Shown here: piece after piece, positions 1 through 4,431 of the stretch | Position numbering within the stretch: the first letter of the stretch is position 1 | Layout of the letters: every line of letters starts with the position of its first letter | Origin: Alphaproteobacteria bacterium | Lineage (GTDB): Bacteria > Pseudomonadota > Alphaproteobacteria > Rickettsiales > UBA3002 | Length of the DNA stretch: 5,332 nt | Direction of reading: 5' to 3' | NCBI GenBank assembly: GCA_021732545.1 | Contig: JAKFUW010000199.1 | Coordinates: 1 to 5,332, forward strand | The notes under the pieces: generated by a model | Told to the model about the DNA's origin: nothing | Database searches by the model: none | The model's input: only the letters and a program-made list of their open reading frames with translations | Program-made: the position numbers and the translations under genes

Positions 1-387
1 GAAGCGCAGTGGAAATTATGGTCGCACACGCCCGATCCTGATTTTCTGGCCGATCCTAACAAAGGCTCGCCGCATTCACGCGGCGTGGCGGTCGATTTAA
101 CCCTGTGCGAGATGGATGGGTTCGAGCTGGATATGGGCACGCCGTTCGATGCTTTCACGCCGGTGTCGCATCATGGCAACCTCGAAATTTCACCGATGGC
201 GCAGCGCAACCGCCTTTTGCTGATGGGCATTATGACCACCGCCGGGTGGGATTTTTACCGCAATGAATGGTGGCATTATCAATTGTTTAATAGCCGTAAC
301 TATCCGCTGCTTTCCGATGAAGAATCGGGCGCGGAAATGATGAAAGAACGCGGCCTGCGCGGGCTGCTAAGCAAGCTAGGGTTTTAG
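1..387 (+). CDS. D-alanyl-D-alanine dipeptidase (VanX/DdpX type, peptidase family M15D), 3' part
   Basis: The reading frame is open from base 1, so the gene begins upstream of the window; the visible part is the last 128 residues. It is a zinc dipeptidase that hydrolyses D-Ala-D-Ala. The M15D signature is complete. SPHSRGVAVD (visible residues 23-32) supplies zinc ligands His25 and Asp32. MGTPFDAF followed by SHHG (about 45-59) matches the VanX core. EWWH (89-92) supplies the catalytic Glu89 and third zinc ligand His92. After the usual VanX end (about YPL) there is a basic tail of some 25 residues ending LSKLGF. The GTG at 85 lies inside the zinc motif and cannot be the start. No vanH, vanA or vanRS is visible, so a chromosomal role in cell-wall dipeptide turnover is likelier than glycopeptide resistance (inference). 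It converges on COQ9. Confidence 0.93.
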   Translation, partial: EAQWKLWSHTPDPDFLADPNKGSPHSRGVAVDLTLCEMDGFELDMGTPFDAFTPVSHHGNLEISPMAQRNRLLLMGIMTTAGWDFYRNEWWHYQLFNSRNYPLLSDEESGAEMMKERGLRGLLSKLGF

Positions 388-458
388 GATTTTTTGCTTC
401 TGTCACAGAGTCTGGTGCAATAGGTGAGGTGTTGCAACGAGTGCAGCATGACAGATTG

Positions 459-486
459 CTTGCGACTAATGACTGGCAACTGGCGA
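459..486 (+). repeat. 7-bp tandem repeat, four units, overlapping the 3' end of COQ9
   Basis: Four consecutive heptamers beginning with CT can be read on the plus strand from 459: CTTGCGA, then a diverged CTAATGA, then CTGGCAA and CTGGCGA, each exactly 7 bp apart. The same unit builds the element at 3581-3651. Here only one arm is seen. Bases 466-486 encode the last six residues (SPVASH) and the TAG stop of the COQ9 gene on the minus strand. Confidence 0.7.
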
Positions 487-1077
487 CTGTCTTTGCATCC
501 AGCCGCTCATTTTGGCTTTGAATTTTTGAATCTGCATCACGTCTTCAATCCGGCGTTTGAGGAAGGCTTCGGTGTCGGCAAGGTTTTCTGAATCATCATT
601 CAGCCAGATCATAAAAGTGCTAAGATAGACTTTGGCTAATAGGCCGCGCTTGCTGTAAAAGTTGAAGTCGGTTGCCGTGTCGCCTGCACATCGCCACATG
701 GTATCCACCGTGTCATACAGCAGCTTGGCCGAAAGCCCCGCATTCCACGGCATGGCAAGCAGTGCTGCGGTGCGGCGCGCGGCCTCACGGTGAGGATTAT
801 GTTGGCGCAGGCGCAACATCACGCAGGTGGCGATGCGCTCGCGGATTTTCATCGAGTCCAGATGATAATCGCGAGTGAGCGTTTCTTTCATTTGCACATT
901 CGCATCACGCGTCCAGCACTCAATGGCCTGCATCACGCCTTCGGGGAAGGCGCGTTTTGCATCGAGCGGGTGCAGCCCGCACGATGTTGCGGCAGCTTCG
1001 AGTGTTTTCATGCTCCAGCCATCAAACACCACGAGGGGCAGAGCGGCGTGCAGGATGGCGCGTTGCAGGTCATTCAT
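466..1077 (-). CDS. coq9: COQ9-family ubiquinone biosynthesis protein
   Basis: 203 residues, within the usual size of bacterial COQ9 proteins. COQ9 is a lipid-binding protein with a TetR-like fold that presents ubiquinone intermediates to the COQ7 hydroxylase at the membrane; it is characteristic of alphaproteobacteria and mitochondria. Residues about 5-50 (ILHAALPLVVFDGWSMKTL onward) are the helical TetR-like N-terminal part. The diagnostic block runs at about 119-161: LLYDTVDTMWR, then AGDTATDFNFYSKR, then LSTFMIWLND. The amphipathic C-terminal helix (about 167-190) matches the family's membrane-binding helix. The ATG at 1077 is the first possible start, because an in-frame TAG lies at 1087-1089; no clear Shine-Dalgarno precedes it. 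The last six residues come from a heptamer repeat rather than family sequence. It lies 46 bp after the gene at 1124-1603 on the same strand, possibly co-transcribed. The rpsU gene often found beside COQ9 is absent. Confidence 0.93.
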   Translation of the reverse strand: MNDLQRAILHAALPLVVFDGWSMKTLEAAATSCGLHPLDAKRAFPEGVMQAIECWTRDANVQMKETLTRDYHLDSMKIRERIATCVMLRLRQHNPHREAARRTAALLAMPWNAGLSAKLLYDTVDTMWRCAGDTATDFNFYSKRGLLAKVYLSTFMIWLNDDSENLADTEAFLKRRIEDVMQIQKFKAKMSGWMQRQSPVASH

Positions 1078-1123
1078 GAGTTCAAACTAGCGGATATTTA
1101 AAATCAGCGCAAGTATGGCAATC

Positions 1124-1603
1124 TTATAAAACGCTCGTTGCTCGACCGCTTGAGTCTCGTGTAATCATCTCTGCATATGGTTGTTGCTGACGCTCTGCCC
1201 GAAACTTTGTGATTACTTCGTTGGCTATGTTATTAAGTGCGCTAATTCCTTCGCTGTGTGAATGTGCGGGCGATAACCATGAAGGAAATGTGTTTTCCAA
1301 CAAATCAGCTAATCTATGAGGGTCTTGTTCTATACGATCTGCTGGGTAATTAGCGTTTTCCAGAATCATCTCCGACACACGAGTTTTTGCATGAGAGCGG
1401 ATTGCGGCTTCGACCTGTGGACGTGATTGGTGCGTGCTGCCGTCTTCCAGATAAGCATTAAGAGATTTAACCTCTAGGTCATGCTCTGCTCGTGCGCCAA
1501 TGAATTTGAGCTCGCTCATCGCCCGATCAAAAATCTTACCTTCGAGAGTTTTATAAGGTGATTGGCCTTTTTCTTTTATCAAGCCTTGAACATGATTGGT
1601 CAT
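1124..1603 (-). CDS. Hypothetical protein, 159 residues, unrecognised
   Basis: I do not recognise this protein. It is soluble, with no signal peptide and no membrane segment. It is rich in charged residues, Ala, Ser and His, and is probably mostly helical up to about residue 90 (for example EGKIFDRAMSELKFIGARAEHDLEVKSLNAYLE is cut into helix-like runs of charged and hydrophobic residues). A Pro/His/Ser stretch (SWLSPAHSHSE, about 107-117) is followed by another helix, then a polar tail. Two ATGs compete: 1609, which directly abuts AGGAG, and 1603, which has AGGAG at a normal 6-nt spacing. I choose 1603 on that ground. GC over 1141-1600 is about 46% by my count, below most of the stretches I counted in neighbouring genes (about 52-62%), so it may be a lineage-specific or acquired gene. 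A TTAA-N7-TTAA sequence lies about 70 bp upstream. Confidence 0.75.
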   Translation of the reverse strand: MTNHVQGLIKEKGQSPYKTLEGKIFDRAMSELKFIGARAEHDLEVKSLNAYLEDGSTHQSRPQVEAAIRSHAKTRVSEMILENANYPADRIEQDPHRLADLLENTFPSWLSPAHSHSEGISALNNIANEVITKFRAERQQQPYAEMITRDSSGRATSVL

Positions 1604-1609
1604 CTTCAT

Positions 1610-1614
1610 CTCCT
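1610..1614 (-). promoter_or_regulatory. Ribosome binding site AGGAG deciding the start at 1603
   Basis: On the minus strand AGGAG is followed immediately by ATGAAG and then ATG. The spacing is 0 nt to the ATG at 1609 and 6 nt to the ATG at 1603. Only the second is a usual distance, so translation of the hypothetical protein probably starts at 1603 (its third Met in the longest reading). Confidence 0.7.
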
Positions 1615-1639
1615 GCTGTTGGTAGGTTTCTATTGGTCA

Positions 1640-1654
1640 CTTAATTACATTAAG
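1640..1654. promoter_or_regulatory. Perfect AT-rich inverted repeat, possible operator
   Basis: CTTAAT-TAC-ATTAAG is a perfect 6-bp inverted repeat with a 3-bp centre. It sits between the TTAA-N7-TTAA sequence (1671-1685) and the start of the hypothetical gene. There it would fall near the -10 or transcription start if that box occupies the -35 region. It could bind a dimeric regulator; the regulator is unknown. Confidence 0.35.
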
Positions 1655-1670
1655 ATGGGTGCGAGAAGTA

Positions 1671-1685
1671 TTAAGGTTTTGTTAA
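1671..1685 (-). promoter_or_regulatory. Putative CtrA box upstream of the hypothetical gene
   Basis: The sequence is TTAA, seven bases, TTAA; read on the minus strand it is TTAACAAAACCTTAA. This matches the known alphaproteobacterial CtrA consensus TTAA(C)-N7-TTAA. It lies in the only intergenic space upstream of the 1124-1603 gene, 68 to 82 bp before its start, a normal position for a promoter site. Assignment is by consensus only. Confidence 0.5.
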
Positions 1686-1700
1686 GATTAGAAATTGGGT

Positions 1701-1781
1701 GTCATACTGCGGCTTGGCAACGCTGAGAGTGCAGCATCTGCGAAAGATCCTGCGCTCTGCCTTTGGCTGCCGCAGGATGAC
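1701..1781. repeat. 81-bp nested palindrome directly after the kinase gene
   Basis: The outer arms GTCATACTGCGGC (1701-1713) and GCCGCAGGATGAC (1769-1781) pair at 12 of 13 positions. Inside, AGAGTGCAG (1726-1734) pairs with CTGCGCTCT (1750-1758) at 8 of 9 positions, and ATCT (1736-1739) pairs with AGAT (1745-1748) to close the loop. It begins 7 bp beyond the kinase stop codon. No T-run follows on the minus strand, so it is not a standard intrinsic terminator, though it could protect or end the transcript. It has the look of a dispersed intergenic palindrome; only one copy is in view. Confidence 0.7.
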
Positions 1782-1787
1782 TACGTG

Positions 1788-3002
1788 CTAAGCCGCAACT
1801 GCGCGTGGTCTACGTGTCACTTTGGGGCGTACGCGAGCAGAAAGGCTAACAATACGCGCCACCGGCAACACCATAATGCAATGGGTGCCTTGCTTTGCGC
1901 TGCTTTCGATGGTGAGTTTGCCACCATGCAACTCGATGATTTCTTTGGTAATCGATAAACCTAAGCCAATATGGTCGATATCGGTATTGAAATAAGATTG
2001 TTTGGCATTGAGCGCCACATGCAGATTATTCAGCACCGGCCTGGCGATGCCGCAGCCTTTATCTTCCACGCTGATGCGGATGCCATCGCGGGTGGAAGCG
2101 TGCGAGCCAATGATGATGTTCTGACCATCGGCGCTGTGTTTGATGGCGTTGCCAATCAGCTGGCTGAGCGCTTTGATGAGCTTGGCGCGATCGGCTTGCA
2201 GCACCATATTAGGATAAGCATGGTGCGCGCGGATGGTGATATCGCGCGTGAAGGCTGCGTGGCTGTGCATCTCAATTGCGGCGTCCATCAGATCACTCAG
2301 GTTGAGCGTTTCTTCGCGCAACGTTACGCATCCCGCATCGATGTTGGAAATCTCGATGAGGTCATTGATTTTAGTCAGCAGCTCCATCCCACTTTCGCGG
2401 ATGTGCGCAAGGTATGTTTCGCGGTTTTGCTCGGCAATATTCATCGGTGTTTCCAGCATTTGCGTAAATCCTAAAATGGCGTTTAAAGGCGTGCGTAATT
2501 CATGGCTCATATTGGATAAAAACGATGACCGGCTATGCAGCGCCATCTGCGATTCGCGGTGCGCGATGTGTGCTTGTTCTTCAAGTGATTTTTGCGTGGT
2601 GCAGTCGCTGACCATCACCGAAAACACGCCGCGCCCCAGCGGGATAAATATCAGATGCAGCCAGCCATATTCGGTTTGCGCACACATTTGATAGCACGGC
2701 GCTTGATCGTGCGGATCATGGGAGTGAATATCGGCTTTGAGCGAATCAAACTCGCGCTGCGAATCATCGGTCATGTGCGCCATCAGCGCGTGCTCCATAC
2801 ACTGCGCAGGATTTAGCTTGGTGATGCGCTGCCAATTTTGTGAGAAATGATAAAAGCCTTGGGCCACACTCCACATGCAGCACGCCTGCGATCCAAACAC
2901 TTCGAGCATTTTAGGGGTGCTCGCGGGCGCGGAGTGAGCCGCCGCCGTTGCAAATAATCCCTGATACGGGTTGGCGCCTTGCGCCCACATCCACCACACC
3001 AT
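1788..3002 (-). CDS. Cytoplasmic PAS-HisKA-HATPase sensor histidine kinase
   Basis: 404 residues. Sensor kinases of this type autophosphorylate on His and pass phosphate to a response regulator. The H-box MSHELRTPLNAILGF carries phospho-acceptor His167 (HisKA about 157-223). The HATPase domain (about 268-381) has the N-box LIGNAIKHS with Asn285, G1 DKGCGIA with Asp314, and G2 GLGLS (346-350). Residues about 35-140 look like one divergent PAS domain, ending in the typical VSDCTTQKSLEEQ linker; this part is less certain. No signal peptide or membrane span is visible, so it should sense a cytoplasmic cue. A basic tail of some 20 residues follows the ATPase domain. The start at 3002 is supported by GAGGTG just upstream. 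No response regulator lies next to it, making it an orphan kinase. A TTAA-N7-TTAA sequence about 220 bp upstream suggests CtrA control. Its ligand and partner cannot be told from sequence. Confidence 0.92.
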   Translation of the reverse strand: MVWWMWAQGANPYQGLFATAAAHSAPASTPKMLEVFGSQACCMWSVAQGFYHFSQNWQRITKLNPAQCMEHALMAHMTDDSQREFDSLKADIHSHDPHDQAPCYQMCAQTEYGWLHLIFIPLGRGVFSVMVSDCTTQKSLEEQAHIAHRESQMALHSRSSFLSNMSHELRTPLNAILGFTQMLETPMNIAEQNRETYLAHIRESGMELLTKINDLIEISNIDAGCVTLREETLNLSDLMDAAIEMHSHAAFTRDITIRAHHAYPNMVLQADRAKLIKALSQLIGNAIKHSADGQNIIIGSHASTRDGIRISVEDKGCGIARPVLNNLHVALNAKQSYFNTDIDHIGLGLSITKEIIELHGGKLTIESSAKQGTHCIMVLPVARIVSLSARVRPKVTRRPRAVAA

Positions 3003-3004
3003 AA

Positions 3005-3010
3005 CACCTC
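3005..3010 (-). promoter_or_regulatory. Ribosome binding site of the histidine kinase
   Basis: GAGGTG on the minus strand, with the GAGG core 4 nt before the ATG at 3002. The spacing is short but usable. It supports this start over the internal Met at residue 5 or 32. Confidence 0.6.
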
Positions 3011-3056
3011 ACACGCGCAAAATTTTTGTTTTTATGTTTTGGACGTTCTACCGTAG

Positions 3057-3137
3057 CGTCATCGCGAGGAGCGCTTGCGCGACGCGGCGATCCAGTTTTA
3101 GGATTGCCACGCGCCCCAAAAGGCGCTCGCAATGACG
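3057..3137. repeat. Dispersed palindromic element, copy 1
   Basis: The ends CGTCATCGCGAG (3057-3068) and CTCGCAATGACG (3126-3137) pair at 11 of 12 positions. In the middle GGCGATCC pairs with GGATTGCC (7 of 8), and GCGCC (3111-3115) pairs with GGCGC (3122-3126). It shares GGATTGCCACGC and the CTCGCAATGAC end with the copy at 4356-4426. It lies between the kinase start and its putative regulatory sites. Similar palindromes with CGTCATTGCGAG ends are, from memory, common between genes in several bacterial groups. No flanking target duplication is seen. Confidence 0.8.
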
Positions 3138-3222
3138 AATGATAAAAAGGCCGATATTGGCTTGCTGAGATATTTTTTTGATGATTGACCGCAGGCTAAC
3201 ATCACGCAGGTGAGTGATTCTA

Positions 3223-3237
3223 TTAAAATAGTGTTAA
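3223..3237 (-). promoter_or_regulatory. Putative CtrA box upstream of the histidine kinase
   Basis: TTAA (3223-3226), seven bases, TTAA (3234-3237); on the minus strand TTAACACTATTTTAA. It matches the CtrA consensus TTAA(C)-N7-TTAA. A third TTAA follows at 3246-3249, and GATTC (a GANTC site, the CcrM methylation target in alphaproteobacteria) lies 3 bp away at 3216-3220. It is about 220 bp from the kinase start, with a palindromic repeat in between, so the transcript would have a long leader. Confidence 0.45.
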
Positions 3238-3255
3238 AGCATGGCTTAAGCGATA

Positions 3256-3276
3256 TTGTTCACAGCATTATCCACC
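3256..3276 (+). promoter_or_regulatory. Two DnaA-box-like sequences
   Basis: TTGTTCACA (3256-3264) and TTATCCACC (3268-3276) each match the DnaA consensus TTWTNCACA at 8 of 9 positions. They lie in the same orientation, 12 bp start to start and about 20 bp from the putative CtrA box. Two near-matches this close may be functional or chance; neither is a perfect box. Confidence 0.25.
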
Positions 3277-3306
3277 GTTGTGTGGTGATTGGGTGACAGG
3301 TGATGC

Positions 3307-3326
3307 GGCTGAATGATTGTTCAGCC
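3307..3326 (-). terminator. Short hairpin over the grxC stop codon, weak terminator candidate
   Basis: GGCTGAA-TGATTG-TTCAGCC is a perfect 7-bp stem with a 6-nt loop, overlapping the grxC stop codon (3321-3323). No T-run follows on the minus strand, so intrinsic termination is doubtful. Protection of the transcript end is an equally good reading. Confidence 0.3.
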
Positions 3327-3575
3327 TGCAAGCAGCGCGTCTAGTTCTCCGGCCTTGTCAAGGGCTGCCAGATCATCGAATCCGCCAATGTGGCGCTCGC
3401 CGATGAAGATTTGCGGCACGGTGCGGCGGCCACCTGCTTTTTCGATCATCTTCGCGCGCTCGGTATCATCGGATACATCGATTTCGTTATAGGTCTGGCC
3501 TTTGCGTTTGAGCAAATCTTTCGCACGCACACAATAGGGGCAGATGGGAGTGGAATAGACGGTGATGTGGGGCAT
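3321..3575 (-). CDS. grxC: Glutaredoxin 3
   Basis: 84 residues, the standard length of a small dithiol glutaredoxin of the GrxC class. It reduces protein disulfides and glutathione mixed disulfides using glutathione, in the cytoplasm. The redox centre is CPYC (Cys12, Cys15). TVPQIFI (52-58) carries the cis-Pro loop that binds glutathione, and HIGGFDDL (62-69) is the second glutathione-contacting motif. The protein begins directly with the first beta strand (PHITVYST), so the ATG at 3575 is right. No Shine-Dalgarno is visible, because heptamer-repeat sequence runs right up to the start codon. It lies 77 bp after the FzlA-like gene on the same strand and could be co-transcribed with it across the repeat. 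Confidence 0.96.
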   Translation of the reverse strand: MPHITVYSTPICPYCVRAKDLLKRKGQTYNEIDVSDDTERAKMIEKAGGRRTVPQIFIGERHIGGFDDLAALDKAGELDALLAG

Positions 3576-3580
3576 GATAG

Positions 3581-3651
3581 TTACGAGTCCCTAGTTACGA
3601 GTTGCGAGAAAAATAACACTACACTCGCAACTGGCAACTCGCAACTGGCAA
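3581..3651. repeat. Inverted heptamer-repeat element, 4 units + 15-bp spacer + 4 units
   Basis: On the plus strand 3624-3651 are four heptamers alternating CTCGCAA and CTGGCAA, a perfect 14-bp duplication. On the minus strand 3608-3581 are four heptamers of the same type (CTCGCAA, CTCGTAA, a diverged CTAGGGA, CTCGTAA). A 15-bp A-rich spacer (3609-3623) separates them. The arms face each other and can fold into a 28-bp stem with 21 pairs matching. It fills nearly the whole gap between the FzlA-like stop codon (whose first base pair it touches) and the grxC start. No T-run follows the stem, so it is not a typical terminator. Confidence 0.8.
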
Positions 3652-3652
3652 C

Positions 3653-4321
3653 TTAAAAATCCGGATCGGCATAATGCGCAGGAGGGCGGAAACCCGTCAC
3701 GCGGTCTTCCATAATGTAACGAAAGGATGGTCGCGATTTGATGAGTGCATACCATTCACGCGTTGCTTGTTGCAGGTCCCAGTCGATGTCGCCCAGATAA
3801 TCCAGGCACGATAAATGCGCAGCGGCGGTGATGTCGGCCAGCGTTAAATAATCGCCCGCCAGCCAGTTGCGATGGCTGAGCAGATGCGCGATGTAATCGA
3901 GATGATAGGATAAATTGCGCTTGCCTGCGCGGATGGCTTCGGAGCTAGGTTCGCCGTAACCATAAAGATGTTTGAAGACCTTTTCGAACAGCATGTTGTG
4001 GGTGACTTCCTGGTTAAAATTCCCGTCAAACCATTCAACCAAGCGGCGCACTTCGGCTTTTTCTTCGAGCGAATTGCCAAAAAACTGCACCTCAGGATAC
4101 ATCTCTTCGAGATATTCGCTGATCGCATATCCGCCGCACACCACAATGCCGCCTTCGCCCATCAACACCGGCACCTCACCCGATGGGTTGAGTTTGAAAA
4201 AATCGAGCCGGCGCTGCCACACATCTTCTTCAATTAAGTCCACATTTAGCTCTTTTTCGGTCAGCATGATGCGCACCTTGCGGCAGGCGGGAGAAAGCGG
4301 CGTGTGATAAAGTGTGAGCAT
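3653..4321 (-). CDS. fzlA: Glutathione-S-transferase-fold protein, FzlA-like (FtsZ-binding division factor)
   Basis: 222 residues. The N-terminal thioredoxin-like domain (1-75) starts LTLYHTPLSPACRKVRI and has the cis-Pro motif GEVPVL (48-53). The helical C-terminal domain (about 88-205) has LAGDYLTLADITAAAHLS and a strongly conserved-looking LDYLGDIDWD. The tail ends PPAHYADPDF. From memory, EDVWQRR with Trp35, the IKSRPSF segment and the ADxDF tail are traits of FzlA, which binds FtsZ filaments and is needed for division in Caulobacter. The motif that holds glutathione in true transferases (Glu/Asp-Ser before AI) is here Gly63-Gly64, so glutathione catalysis is unlikely; this fits FzlA. The ATG at 4321 gives the expected N-terminus, though no Shine-Dalgarno is seen. 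Family assignment is secure; FzlA orthology is probable, not proven. Confidence 0.75.
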   Translation of the reverse strand: MLTLYHTPLSPACRKVRIMLTEKELNVDLIEEDVWQRRLDFFKLNPSGEVPVLMGEGGIVVCGGYAISEYLEEMYPEVQFFGNSLEEKAEVRRLVEWFDGNFNQEVTHNMLFEKVFKHLYGYGEPSSEAIRAGKRNLSYHLDYIAHLLSHRNWLAGDYLTLADITAAAHLSCLDYLGDIDWDLQQATREWYALIKSRPSFRYIMEDRVTGFRPPAHYADPDF

Positions 4322-4355
4322 TAAAAATGGTTTCTGGTTGTAGGTTAGGAGTTAT

Positions 4356-4426
4356 CGTCTTTGCGAGGGAGCATGCGACCGAAGCAATCCATGGATTGCC
4401 ACGCCGCTTTGCGGCTCGCAATGACC
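4356..4426. repeat. Dispersed palindromic element, copy 2
   Basis: The ends CGTCTTTGCGAG (4356-4367) and CTCGCAATGACC (4415-4426) pair at 10 of 12 positions. The centre is a perfect 14-bp palindrome, CAATCCATGGATTG (4385-4398). GCCGC (4403-4407) pairs with GCGGC (4411-4415). It shares GGATTGCCACGC with copy 1, and the right-hand hairpin sits at the same place but is built from different bases. It fills the gap between the gltB stop codon, 5 bp away, and the FzlA-like gene. Confidence 0.8.
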
Positions 4427-4431
4427 ACACA

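Larger units (their letters stand above)
3003..3320. other. 318-bp intergenic region upstream of the histidine kinase
   Basis: No gene is seen here. Reading from the kinase start outward it holds a ribosome binding site (3005-3010), an AT-rich stretch (3020-3045), a palindromic repeat (3057-3137), then an AT-rich stretch with the putative CtrA box, a GANTC site (GATTC, 3216-3220) and two DnaA-box-like sequences (3256-3276). A small hairpin at the end of grxC closes it. It must contain the kinase promoter unless that gene is read through from grxC. I could not fix a -35/-10 pair with confidence. Confidence 0.6.

Noticed and set aside
85..387. A 100-residue plus-strand gene starting at GTG 85
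   Set aside because: The frame is open to base 1, and the zinc motif SPHSRGVAVD spans position 85, so this is an internal codon of a longer dipeptidase gene.
369..399. Intrinsic terminator of the dipeptidase gene (AAGCAA / TTGCTT around a T-run)
   Set aside because: The stem is only 6 bp with a 19-nt loop, and the T-run lies inside it rather than after it.
398..456. A degenerate palindrome (CTGTCA at 400-405, TGACAG at 449-454) between the dipeptidase and COQ9
   Set aside because: Only six terminal bases pair and the interior does not fold convincingly; it may be a worn repeat, but this cannot be supported.
1971..2691. Long plus-strand open frames (167 and 152 codons) opposite the histidine kinase
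   Set aside because: They are antisense to a gene with all kinase motifs and give low-complexity, unfamiliar proteins; they are shadows of codon bias.
3057..3137. Palindromic element as a MITE or IS remnant
   Set aside because: The ends are inverted, but I see no flanking target-site duplication at either copy (3057-3137 or 4356-4426) and no transposase fragment.
3003..3320. Replication origin
   Set aside because: CtrA- and DnaA-like sites are present, but the DnaA boxes are imperfect and only two, no strongly AT-rich unwinding region is evident, and neighbouring genes are not those usually beside an alphaproteobacterial origin.
3608..3624. The heptamer array as an intrinsic terminator after the FzlA-like gene
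   Set aside because: It can fold, but no T-run follows the stem on the minus strand (its T-rich stretch is in the loop), and the units follow a 7-bp period that a terminator does not need.
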